Origin: Wujia chipingensis
GTDB taxonomy: Bacteria; Bacillota; Clostridia; Lachnospirales; Lachnospiraceae
DNA length: 64,000 nt
Direction: 5' to 3'
NCBI RefSeq assembly: GCF_014337155.1
Contig: NZ_CP060632.1
Span: 653,501 to 717,500, forward strand
The notes below the pieces were generated by a model. It ran no database searches. It saw only the letters and a list, made by a program, of their open reading frames with translations, and was not told the DNA's origin. Both the position numbers and the translations under genes were made by a program. Of this stretch, positions 26,002 through 33,934 are shown in pieces; the first letter of the stretch is position 1; each line of letters begins with the position of its first letter.

Positions 26002-28284
26002 ATGGTAAAACTTTATGAAACAGGTGCATACTTACTGAATGGTTCCGAGCTGGTTCCAGATGACGGACAGGCACAGGCAGTACTTGCATCGAAGGGTGTA
26101 CAGACATCCAAAGAGGATGCATCGAAAAACACAATGGCATATGGAATACTCGAAGCACACAATACTTCGGGCAATATGGAACAGCTTAAGATCAAGTTCG
26201 ATAAGATGACAAGCCATGATATTACATTTGTTGGTATTATCCAGACAGCGAGAGCATCAGGACTGACAGAGTTCCCAATCCCGTATGTACTTACAAACTG
26301 TCACAACTCTTTGTGCGCAGTTGGTGGAACAATCAACGAGGACGATCATGTGTTTGGTCTTTCCTGTGCAAAGAAATACGGCGGAATCTATGTACCACCT
26401 CATCAGGCGGTTATCCATCAGTTCGCAAGAGAGATGCTTGCAGAATGTGGAGCTATGATTCTTGGCTCTGACAGCCATACACGTTACGGTGCCCTTGGTA
26501 CGATGGCAATCGGCGAAGGTGGCGGCGAGCTCGCAAAGCAGCTTCTGAAGCGTACATACGATGTGGCAAAGCCGGGGGTTGTGGCAATTTACTTAGACGG
26601 TGAAGTACAGAAGGGCGTTGGTCCACAGGACGTTGCCCTTGCAATTATCGGCGCAACCTTTGGCTGTGGTTATGTAAAGAATAAGGTTATGGAGTTCGTA
26701 GGACCGGGTGTAGATAAGCTGTCCGCAGATTTCCGTATCGGTGTCGATGTTATGACGACAGAGACAACCTGTCTGTCATCCATCTGGAAAACAGATGAGA
26801 AGATCGAAGAGTGGTATGAGACACACTACAGACCGGAGTGCTACAAAGAATTAAATCCGGGTGCTGTTGCATATTACGACGGTGTTGTTTATGTAGATCT
26901 CTCCAAGGTAAAACCTATGATCGCAATGCCATTCCACCCAAGCAATGTCTACACAATTGAGGACGTGAAGGCAAATCTGATGGATGTTTTGGACGATGTA
27001 GAAAAACGTGCGCAGGTATCCTTGGATGGCAAGATTGACTTTACACTGAAGGATAAGGTTGTTGACGGAAAGCTCTATGTAGAGCAGGGAATCATCGCAG
27101 GCTGTGCCGGTGGTGGATTCGAGAATATCTGTCAGGCAGCAGACCTGATCCGTGGAAAATACATTGGCGCGGACGAATTTACACTTTCTGTATATCCGGC
27201 ATCCACTCCGATTTATATGGAGCTTGCGAAGAATGGTGTACTTTCCGATCTGATCGAGACGGGTGCGATCGTCAAGACTGCATTCTGTGGACCATGCTTC
27301 GGTGCTGGAGATACACCGGCAAATAATGCATTCTCGATCCGTCACTCAACAAGAAACTTCCCGAACCGTGAAGGTTCGAAGATCCAGAATGGTCAGATTG
27401 CTTCTGTCGCACTGATGGATGCACGTTCGATCGCAGCGACAGCCGCAAACAAGGGCTTCTTAACAGCTGCAACCGATCTGGATGTAGAATACAAGGGACA
27501 GAAATATTTCTTCGACAAGAAGATCTACGATAACCGTGTCTATAATGGATGGGGACATCCACAGCCGGAGCAGGAGATTAAGTTTGGACCAAACATCAAG
27601 GATTGGCCGGAGATGGTGGCGTTGACAGACAACCTGATGCTCAAGGTCGCTTCCGTGATCCATGATCCGGTTACAACGACGGATGAGCTGATTCCTTCCG
27701 GTGAGACATCTTCTTATCGTTCGAATCCACTCGGACTTGCGGAGTTTACATTGTCCCGTAAGGATCCGGAGTATGTAGGCAGAGCCAAGGCAATCCAGAA
27801 GGTCGAGCGTGTGCGTGAAGCTGGTGAGTGCATGGGCGAAGCAGATCCGAACATGAAGACAGCTATGCACAAGGTGAAGGAAATGTTCCCGGATGCATGT
27901 GGCTCGAATACCGGTGTCGGAAGTACGATCTTTGCGGTGAAACCGGGTGATGGATCTGCACGTGAGCAGGCGGCTTCCTGCCAGAAGGTACTTGGCGGCT
28001 GGGCTAATATCGCCAAGGAGTATGCAACAAAGCGTTATCGTTCAAACCTGATCAACTGGGGTATGCTTCCGTTTGTCATGGATGAGGATTACGACTTTGA
28101 TGTGGATGATTATGTATTCATTCCTGGCGTTGCACAGGCAATCCGCAACAAGGATGAAATTATCAAGGCGTATGTTGTGAACAAGGATATGAAGGAGTTG
28201 TCGTTGAAACTGGGCGACCTGACAGACGATGAGAGAGATATCATTCTGGCTGGCTGTCTGATCAACTACTACAAGACACATTAA
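26002..28284 (+). CDS. Aconitase-superfamily hydratase (YbhJ-like)
   Basis: 760-residue 4Fe-4S (de)hydratase. Cluster ligands are Cys about 368 ('AGCAGGG') and the pair at about 429 and 432 ('CGPCFGAG'), as in aconitase; '[20 protein letters not shown]' is the substrate-binding region and 'SNLGLAEF' type C-terminal swivel elements appear ('[13 protein letters not shown]'). The protein is closer in layout to the E. coli YbhJ-type putative hydratases than to AcnA/AcnB or to isopropylmalate isomerase, as far as I can judge by eye. Aconitate is possible but not assured. GGAGG lies before ATG 26002. A short gap follows a membrane-protein unit with no obvious link. Confidence 0.8.
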   Translation: MVKLYETGAYLLNGSELVPDDGQAQAVLASKGVQTSKEDASKNTMAYGILEAHNTSGNMEQLKIKFDKMTSHDITFVGIIQTARASGLTEFPIPYVLTNCHNSLCAVGGTINEDDHVFGLSCAKKYGGIYVPPHQAVIHQFAREMLAECGAMILGSDSHTRYGALGTMAIGEGGGELAKQLLKRTYDVAKPGVVAIYLDGEVQKGVGPQDVALAIIGATFGCGYVKNKVMEFVGPGVDKLSADFRIGVDVMTTETTCLSSIWKTDEKIEEWYETHYRPECYKELNPGAVAYYDGVVYVDLSKVKPMIAMPFHPSNVYTIEDVKANLMDVLDDVEKRAQVSLDGKIDFTLKDKVVDGKLYVEQGIIAGCAGGGFENICQAADLIRGKYIGADEFTLSVYPASTPIYMELAKNGVLSDLIETGAIVKTAFCGPCFGAGDTPANNAFSIRHSTRNFPNREGSKIQNGQIASVALMDARSIAATAANKGFLTAATDLDVEYKGQKYFFDKKIYDNRVYNGWGHPQPEQEIKFGPNIKDWPEMVALTDNLMLKVASVIHDPVTTTDELIPSGETSSYRSNPLGLAEFTLSRKDPEYVGRAKAIQKVERVREAGECMGEADPNMKTAMHKVKEMFPDACGSNTGVGSTIFAVKPGDGSAREQAASCQKVLGGWANIAKEYATKRYRSNLINWGMLPFVMDEDYDFDVDDYVFIPGVAQAIRNKDEIIKAYVVNKDMKELSLKLGDLTDDERDIILAGCLINYYKTH

Positions 28285-28305
28285 TCAGATATATTCATTT
28301 AAACC

Positions 28306-28334
28306 TTTACACATGGTTTTCAATACTATATAAT
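28306..28334 (+). promoter_or_regulatory. Promoter of the DUF1836 gene
   Basis: TTTACA (28306-28311), 17-bp spacer, TATAAT (28329-28334). The -10 hexamer lies in the left arm of a perfect palindrome. Confidence 0.75.
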
Positions 28335-28360
28335 ATACGCATTAGGAGCGTATATTATAT
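28328..28360. promoter_or_regulatory. Perfect 13-bp inverted repeat over -10 box, ribosome site and start codon
   Basis: ATATAATATACGC (28328-28340) and GCGTATATTATAT (28348-28360) are exact reverse complements around ATTAGGA. The left arm holds TATAAT, the loop begins the AGGAG ribosome site and the right arm ends in the AT of the start codon. Best read as an operator, probably for the regulator-like product itself. Confidence 0.65.
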
Positions 28361-29009
28361 GGATATTGAAAAGGACAGCCTGAAAAAACAAATACGGGAA
28401 ATGACACAGCTTGGCTATATTGCACCGGAGGATCTTCCTTCGATTGAGCTTTATATGGATCAGGTGACGACGTTCATGGATAAATATCTTTCGCAGAACA
28501 AACGGTATGAGGAAGATAAGACGCTGACGAAAACGATGATCAACAACTATACGAAGAACAATCTGCTCCCGCCGCCAGAGAAGAAGCGGTATACGAAGGA
28601 ACATCTGATTTTGCTGATTTATATTTATTATCTGAAGAATGTGGTTTCAATCAACGATATTCAGATTATGCTGAAACCGCTGATTGATCATTATTTCGAG
28701 AATCCGGAGGCTGCACACAGCTTAGAAGAGATCTATGCAAGTCTTTATAAGCTTGAACAGCGTCAGCATTTCCGGGTAGAGAATAGCATTATGAAGACAT
28801 TTGAATTATCAGAACGAGATTTTCCGGGTGCAGATGATCAATACATCAAGAACCTGAATTTCCTCTCTTTGCTTGGATACGATATCTATATGAAGAAGAA
28901 GATCATGGAGCGGATTATCGATGAGGTGGCTGCGGAGCAGGCGAAAGAACAGGAGCAGACAAACGGGAAAGAGAAGAAAATAAAAGAAGAAAATAAGAGA
29001 AAAAAATAA
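28359..29009 (+). CDS. DUF1836 domain protein, probable DNA-binding regulator
   Basis: 216 residues; matches the DUF1836 pattern by eye: N-terminal helices, 'LTKTMINNYTKNNLLPPPEKKRYT', where a helix-turn-helix like that of MerR proteins is expected (residues about 50-80), and 'LILLIYIYYLKNVVSINDIQIML'. The C-terminal tail (from about 185) is a run of Lys/Glu-rich charged residues. DUF1836 proteins are uncharacterised but carry a MerR-like fold. The ATG 28359 start sits within a perfect palindrome that covers its promoter, consistent with self-repression. AGGAG is 11 nt upstream, rather far. Confidence 0.8.
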   Translation: MDIEKDSLKKQIREMTQLGYIAPEDLPSIELYMDQVTTFMDKYLSQNKRYEEDKTLTKTMINNYTKNNLLPPPEKKRYTKEHLILLIYIYYLKNVVSINDIQIMLKPLIDHYFENPEAAHSLEEIYASLYKLEQRQHFRVENSIMKTFELSERDFPGADDQYIKNLNFLSLLGYDIYMKKKIMERIIDEVAAEQAKEQEQTNGKEKKIKEENKRKK

Positions 29010-29045
29010 AAAGAGACGAGGCGTCAATTACGCCTCGTCTTTTTC
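29010..29045. terminator. Bidirectional terminator overlapping the 3' end of the CBS-domain gene
   Basis: AGACGAGGCGT (29014-29024) pairs exactly with ACGCCTCGTCT (29030-29040), T-rich on both strands; the right arm codes for the last residues of the minus-strand gene. Confidence 0.88.
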
Positions 29046-30317
29046 GTTGGATGGTTCTGCCGGAAGAAGTGTGAGAGTCACGCGTTCGATACGGTTTCTG
29101 TGCACTTCGGTTACCTTAAAGTGGGCACCTTCACAATGAGCTTCTTCACCGGCGGTTGGAATCTTATCTAACAATTCAATGATGAATCCGGCAAGTGAAT
29201 CATAATCCTTGGATTGGAAATTCGTGTGGAGTTTATCATTTAAATCATCCAGCTTGATGGATGCATCAATATCATAAGTATGGTTGCCGAGATCCCGGAT
29301 CAGATCATTCTCGTTCTCGTCGTATTCGTCCCGGATATCCCCGACGATCTCCTCGACCAGATCCTCCATTGTGATGATTCCGGAAGCCTGTCCGTATTCA
29401 TCAAGTACGATTGCCATACTGTCTGCGGAGGTTTTCATCTCCGCGAAGATCTGGCTCGTCTTCTGATACTCATATACAAACAATGGTTTACGCAGGATGC
29501 TTCGCAGATCAAAATAACGGATATCTAACAGCTCCCGGTAGAAAAACAGATCCTTGATATTGAGGATACCGATGATATTTTCTTTGGAATCCTCGTAAAT
29601 CGGGATTCTGGTATAGGTTTCACTCTTGAAGATATCGACAAGCTCTTTGTAGGTAGAATTCACGTCGGCAGATACAACATCGGCTCTTGGAATCATGATG
29701 TCCTTCGATAATGCATCGCCAAAATCAACAACATTGGAGATCATGAATTTCTCTTCGGGCTCAATGACGCCTTCTTCATGCGATACATTTACGATAGTAC
29801 GAAGCTCCGCTTCGGTAATACTTGTTTTCTTCGCGGATGGGTCGACGCGGAACAGCTTGAAGATGGCTCCGGTCAATATATTTAACAGGAAGATAACAGG
29901 GGTGAGCAGCGTCATCAGCCACGAGATCGGGTAGACAACGACCATGGAAAGCTGTAATGCATATTGCGTTGCAAGGGTCTTCGGGGAGATCTCACCGAAG
30001 ATCAGGACAAGCAATGTCAGAATTCCGGTCGATACACCAATGTATTTACTTCCGAACATGTTTGTACAAAAGGTTGTTGCAAGTGCGGAGGCGGAGATGT
30101 TGACAATGTTGTTCCCGACCAGGATCGCGCTTAATAGTTTACTTGAATTTTCGGTTACTTTTAATACTTTACTTGCTTTCTTGTTTCCGTCATCTGCGAG
30201 AGAACGAAGCTTTAGATGGCTTACCGTTGTCAGTGCAGTCTCTGAGGAAGAGAAAAAGGCGGAAAGTGCCAGTAAAATCAGAATTATAATTAGTTGTAAC
30301 GCGGGACTATTGTCCAA
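29028..30317 (-). CDS. CNNM/CorC-type membrane protein with CBS pair (hemolysin family)
   Basis: 429 residues. DUF21 transmembrane domain with about four hydrophobic helices (1-180; 'AFFSSSETALT' and 'FGEISPKTLA' are conserved family motifs), two CBS domains (about 200-330; 'DVVSADVNSTYKELV', 'IPIYEDSKENIIGILNIKDL', 'GQASGIITMEDLVEEIVGDI') and a C-terminal CorC/HlyC domain. Members are linked to magnesium or divalent cation efflux, and the 'hemolysin' label is historical. I choose TTG 30317, 8 nt after AAGGAG; the GTG at 30326 lies within that site. Convergent with the DUF1836 gene. Confidence 0.9.
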   Translation of the reverse strand: MDNSPALQLIIILILLALSAFFSSSETALTTVSHLKLRSLADDGNKKASKVLKVTENSSKLLSAILVGNNIVNISASALATTFCTNMFGSKYIGVSTGILTLLVLIFGEISPKTLATQYALQLSMVVVYPISWLMTLLTPVIFLLNILTGAIFKLFRVDPSAKKTSITEAELRTIVNVSHEEGVIEPEEKFMISNVVDFGDALSKDIMIPRADVVSADVNSTYKELVDIFKSETYTRIPIYEDSKENIIGILNIKDLFFYRELLDIRYFDLRSILRKPLFVYEYQKTSQIFAEMKTSADSMAIVLDEYGQASGIITMEDLVEEIVGDIRDEYDENENDLIRDLGNHTYDIDASIKLDDLNDKLHTNFQSKDYDSLAGFIIELLDKIPTAGEEAHCEGAHFKVTEVHRNRIERVTLTLLPAEPSNEKDEA

Positions 30318-30423
30318 AAAAACCACTCCTTTTATGTATAAATTTCCTTATATTCTATATATTTGGATGAAGGGTGTCAAGTATAGATTTAGCTATAACA
30401 TAAAATTATAGCTGATTCAATTT

Positions 30424-30461
30424 AATTCCTATTAGACAAATAGGAATTGAGGTGATAAGAT
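30424..30461 (+). promoter_or_regulatory. metY promoter with CymR-like operator
   Basis: A perfect inverted repeat AATTCCTATT-AGACA-AATAGGAATT (30424-30448) contains the ATAGGAATT half-site known for CymR, the Rrf2-family cysteine regulator of Bacillus and relatives. TAGACA (30433-30438), 17 bp, TAAGAT (30456-30461) would be the promoter, so the repeat covers the -35 box and would repress. Promoter call is weaker than the repeat itself. Confidence 0.6.
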
Positions 30462-30549
30462 AACCTTGCAATCAGGAAAACGGATTACAAAACAAAAAAT
30501 GACAACAAGGCACAAGCCGAAAAATAAAAGAAAGACGAGGTACAAGATT

Positions 30550-31863
30550 ATGGGAAAGAAACATTATGAGGACAGAAATTTAAAGTTTGAAACATTACAG
30601 CTGCACGTAGGACAGGAACAGCCGGATCCGGTTACGGACGCAAGAGCCGTTCCAATCTATCTGACATCTTCTTATGTGTTCCACAACAGTAAACACGCAG
30701 CAGACCGGTTTGGATTGAAGGATGCCGGTAACATCTACGGCCGTCTGACGAACCCGACAGAGGACGTATTTGAGAAACGTATCGCCGCACTCGAAGGTGG
30801 CGTTGCAGCGCTTGCCGTTGGTTCCGGAGCAGCCGCTCTTACCTATGCATTTCAGGCACTGGCACATGCAGGTGACCATATCGTTGCAGCTAAGAATATC
30901 TATGGTGGTACTTACAACCTGCTTGCACATACACTTCCGGATTATGGTATCGAGGCAACTTTCGTAGATCCGTTTGATTACGATGCAATCGAAGCAGCGA
31001 TTAAGCCAAACACAAAGGCAGTTCAGATCGAGACACTCGGAAATCCGAATTCAGAGGTGGTAGATATCGAGCGAATTGCAAAGATCGCACATGCACATAA
31101 CATTCCGCTTGTTGTCGATAATACATTTGCAACACCATACCTTGTAAGACCGATTGAGTACGGTGCAGATATCGTTGTTCATTCCGCAACGAAGTTTATC
31201 GGTGGCCATGGAACAACGCTCGGCGGCGTGATCGTTGATAGCGGTAAATTCGACTGGCTGAAGGCTGGGGACAAGTTCCCGTGGCTGGTAGAGCCAAACG
31301 TATCTTATCATGGAGTCAGCTTTGCAAAGGATACTGCTCCGGCTGCATTTGCAACCTATATACGGGCAATCCTGCTCCGCGATACAGGCGCAACGATCTC
31401 GCCGGTACATTCCTTCATCTTCTTACAGGGGCTTGAGACATTGTCTCTCCGTGTCGAGCGTCATGTGGAAAATGCGCTCAAGGTTGTACAGTATTTGAAG
31501 GATCAGCCACAGGTTGAGAAGGTAAATCATCCATCTATCTCTGAGAATCCGGAGCAGCAGGCGCTTTACAAGAAGTACTTCCCGAATGGCGGTGGATCAA
31601 TCTTTACATTTGAGATCAAGGGCGGCGCTGCGGAAGCGCAGAAGTTTATTGATAATCTGGAACTCTTCTCCCTGCTTGCAAACGTGGCCGATGTAAAGTC
31701 ACTTGCCATCCACCCGGCATCAACCACACACTCAGAGTGCAACGAAGCAGAGCTTCTTGATCAGGGAATCAAGCCAAATACGATCCGCCTTTCCATTGGT
31801 ACAGAAAATATCGATGATATCATTGAGGATCTCGATGAGGCATTTAAAGCACTTGCAGAGTAA
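30550..31863 (+). CDS. metY: O-acetylhomoserine sulfhydrylase (homocysteine synthase)
   Basis: PLP enzyme of the Cys/Met metabolism family: O-acetylhomoserine plus sulfide gives homocysteine. 437 residues, longer than cystathionine synthases and typical of MetY. 'NIYGRLTNPTEDVFEKRIAALEGG' provides the phosphate-site Tyr/Arg and substrate contacts; the PLP lysine is K215 in 'SATKFIGGHG'; 'VHSATKF' and the C-terminal 'HPASTTHSE' are diagnostic. ATG 30550 is taken, with GAGGT upstream; the frame opens at 30466 inside the leader without a start signal. The upstream CymR-like palindrome points to control by cysteine. Monocistronic: terminator at 31887. Confidence 0.95.
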   Translation: MGKKHYEDRNLKFETLQLHVGQEQPDPVTDARAVPIYLTSSYVFHNSKHAADRFGLKDAGNIYGRLTNPTEDVFEKRIAALEGGVAALAVGSGAAALTYAFQALAHAGDHIVAAKNIYGGTYNLLAHTLPDYGIEATFVDPFDYDAIEAAIKPNTKAVQIETLGNPNSEVVDIERIAKIAHAHNIPLVVDNTFATPYLVRPIEYGADIVVHSATKFIGGHGTTLGGVIVDSGKFDWLKAGDKFPWLVEPNVSYHGVSFAKDTAPAAFATYIRAILLRDTGATISPVHSFIFLQGLETLSLRVERHVENALKVVQYLKDQPQVEKVNHPSISENPEQQALYKKYFPNGGGSIFTFEIKGGAAEAQKFIDNLELFSLLANVADVKSLAIHPASTTHSECNEAELLDQGIKPNTIRLSIGTENIDDIIEDLDEAFKALAE

Positions 31864-31886
31864 TCACTTGTGAAAATATGGTTAAA

Positions 31887-31917
31887 AAGAGGCAGAAACT
31901 TGGTCTGCCTCTTTTTT
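31887..31917 (+). terminator. Terminator after metY
   Basis: AAGAGGCAGA pairs exactly with TCTGCCTCTT (31904-31913), then TTTT. Confidence 0.9.
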
Positions 31918-31982
31918 ATTTACAGAAAATGTGGTAAACTAAGATTAGTAAAAACAAACAGGAAAGTGTAAACGGTGAAAAG

Positions 31983-32921
31983 ATGTTATCAGTCGTATTG
32001 CCTGCCTACAATGAAGAAAAAATGATTCAGAAAGCGGCAGGAACCATAGGCGGAATTTTACAAAAAGAAGCCATTGATTATGAGATTATATTCGTAGATG
32101 ATGGTTCCAAAGATGGAACGTGGCAGCAAATAGAACAGACACAAAAAGAAGATCAGCATGTCAATGGAGTTCGTTTTTCCAGAAATTTCGGAAAAGAATC
32201 TGCCATGATGGCGGGACTGGAAAATGCAGGTGGCGATTGCGTTGTTGTGATGGATTGTGATCTACAGCATCCACCAGAGACAATCGTGGAGATGTATCGG
32301 CTGTGGCAGCAGGGATACGAAGTTGTCGAGGGCGTGAAGCGTACGCGTGGAAAGGAAAACGTCTTTCATAAATTAAGCGCGGGACTTTTTTATAAACTGA
32401 TTTCGAAGGCTGTCAAGATTGATATGTCCAGAGCGTCGGATTTCAAACTGATGGATCGACGCGCGGTAGAGGCGTTGCTTGCAATGCCGGAGCGAAATGC
32501 TTTCTTCCGGGCGTTATCTTCCTGGATTGGATTCCGGACAACCTCGGTGGAGTTTGACGTGCAGGAACGGGAAATTGGCGAGTCGAAATGGTCGACCAAG
32601 TCATTGATCCGTTACGCAATCTCCAATATCGTGTCGTTTTCTTCAGCACCGATGACACTGGTAACAATTACCGGTATACTTGGGTTTCTGTTTGCGGTTA
32701 TACTAGGCATACAGACACTTGTAAATTATTTTTCTGGTCATGCGGTCGAAGGATTTACGACAGTGATCCTGATTATCCTGATCATGGGCAGTCTGATTCT
32801 TATGGGATTGGGTGTCATAGGATATTATATTGCGAAGATCTATGAGGAGGTTAAGTGCCGCCCACGCTATATTGTATCGCGAAAAGTCGGAGCAGGCATG
32901 ACATGGGAGAAACGTAGATAG
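31983..32921 (+). CDS. Family 2 glycosyltransferase with C-terminal membrane helices (DPM/GtrB-like)
   Basis: 312-residue polyprenyl-phosphate glycosyltransferase type. GT-A core: 'VVLPAYNEEKMI', 'IIFVDDGSKDGTW', 'RNFGKESAMMAGLENA', and metal site in 'VVMDCDLQHPPE' (D-x-D). Two C-terminal hydrophobic helices (about 230-252 and 265-287) anchor it, after 'WSTKSLIRYAISNI' at the membrane interface. Such proteins load glucose or related sugars onto undecaprenyl phosphate for wall or teichoic-acid decoration, here unspecific. Start ATG 31983. Followed 26 nt later by a zinc phospholipase C-like gene, possibly cotranscribed. Confidence 0.9.
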   Translation: MLSVVLPAYNEEKMIQKAAGTIGGILQKEAIDYEIIFVDDGSKDGTWQQIEQTQKEDQHVNGVRFSRNFGKESAMMAGLENAGGDCVVVMDCDLQHPPETIVEMYRLWQQGYEVVEGVKRTRGKENVFHKLSAGLFYKLISKAVKIDMSRASDFKLMDRRAVEALLAMPERNAFFRALSSWIGFRTTSVEFDVQEREIGESKWSTKSLIRYAISNIVSFSSAPMTLVTITGILGFLFAVILGIQTLVNYFSGHAVEGFTTVILIILIMGSLILMGLGVIGYYIAKIYEEVKCRPRYIVSRKVGAGMTWEKRR

Positions 32922-32947
32922 GTTTAAAAAACCAAAGGAGGTATTGG

Positions 32948-33526
32948 ATGCGTAAGAAATCACACATATCGCTTACAAAGGGTGTTGTACACGGACTGTC
33001 CGCAGAACAGCGGTTCGGACATCGCTTATCCCTGTATGTGGGAAGCATACTTCCAGATTGTACACCTTCTTTTTTGACAAGACGTCATTGTATCGAGGAT
33101 ACGTTTGATGTGTGTGAAAAGAAGATGCTTGGATTCTTGAAGCATTACAAAACAAAGAAAAAAGGCGTTTCGATCTTATCAAGTATTCGGATGGGTGTGG
33201 TATTGCATTACATTGCAGATTATTTTACATATCCGCACAATGCACATTATCCGGGGACTTTGAAAGATCATTGCAGTTATGAAGAGGACTTGAAGCATCG
33301 CATGCGAAGCTTTGTGCGCAACAGATATGAATCTGGCGAGATGCAGTACGATGAACGGATGCTGCCAACGATTCATTCCCTGCAGGAGTTGCTCGATTAT
33401 GTCAAAGAAAAACATGAATATTATGTACATGATCGTGGAAATGTGAATCTGGATTGCGCGTATTCGTATATTGTTTGTCTGGCTGTGATGTATTCTCTGT
33501 TGCAGCTTGCTGTAAATCCAGCATAA
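32948..33526 (+). CDS. Zinc-dependent phospholipase C-like protein
   Basis: 192 residues resembling the zinc-dependent phospholipase C/S1-P1 fold: several His/Asp metal-ligand candidates in 'HISLTKGVVHGL', 'GSILPDCTPSF', 'HYIADYFTYPHN' and 'HCSYEEDLKHRM'. The family binds three zinc ions and hydrolyses phosphodiesters, but no signal peptide is present, so this is likely a cytosolic relative with unknown substrate. AAAGGAGG precedes ATG 32948. Lies just after the polyprenyl-type glycosyltransferase. Confidence 0.72.
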   Translation: MRKKSHISLTKGVVHGLSAEQRFGHRLSLYVGSILPDCTPSFLTRRHCIEDTFDVCEKKMLGFLKHYKTKKKGVSILSSIRMGVVLHYIADYFTYPHNAHYPGTLKDHCSYEEDLKHRMRSFVRNRYESGEMQYDERMLPTIHSLQELLDYVKEKHEYYVHDRGNVNLDCAYSYIVCLAVMYSLLQLAVNPA

Positions 33527-33593
33527 AAATAGAGAATCTGACGCATACTATCCGGGAACTGTAAGAAAACAGTTCAGAGAAGGAGGATATTGT

Positions 33594-33779
33594 ATGCGAG
33601 CTGGAGCAGAAGTTTACAGAGAAGTAGCTGAGCGTTGTAGCGCTTATGACAAGCGTGAGCGGAAATCTTGTTTTTGCAATGTGGCAGAGGGCGAGAAAAG
33701 CTGTCTGAATTGCAGACATTTCGCAGAGGACGAGCATTGCAGACTGGATCTGTACGATCCGATTGTAAAAGAGTTATAA
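33594..33779 (+). CDS. Small Cys-rich protein of unknown function
   Basis: 61 residues with a strong ribosome site (AAGGAGG, 33580-33586). Six Cys: C15, C26, C28, C37, C40 and C49, arranged C-x10-C-x-C-x8-C-x2-C-x8-C, plus a His next to the second pair. This pattern suggests a small metal-binding or redox module rather than a random frame. No family recognised. Its own terminator follows, so it is expressed as a separate unit or from the upstream gene. Confidence 0.68.
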   Translation: MRAGAEVYREVAERCSAYDKRERKSCFCNVAEGEKSCLNCRHFAEDEHCRLDLYDPIVKEL

Positions 33780-33785
33780 GAAATG

Positions 33786-33815
33786 AAGGGACTTTTTCGG
33801 AAGTCCCTTTTTCTT
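33786..33815 (+). terminator. Terminator after the Cys-rich protein gene
   Basis: AAGGGACTT pairs with AAGTCCCTT around TTTCGG, followed by a T-rich tail. Confidence 0.88.
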
Positions 33816-33863
33816 ATGGTCGGAGGATGGCGGAAGAGATACGATTCGGACATGGCATAATGC

Positions 33864-33892
33864 TTGACATAAAAGAGGGTGGTTGTTATACT
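33864..33892 (+). promoter_or_regulatory. Promoter of the ABC-F gene
   Basis: TTGACA, 17-bp spacer, TATACT; near consensus, so probably strong. Confidence 0.8.
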
Positions 33893-33934
33893 CATAGCTA
33901 GTTTTGGATAAGCAGTATAGAAAGGAAACCAGAT

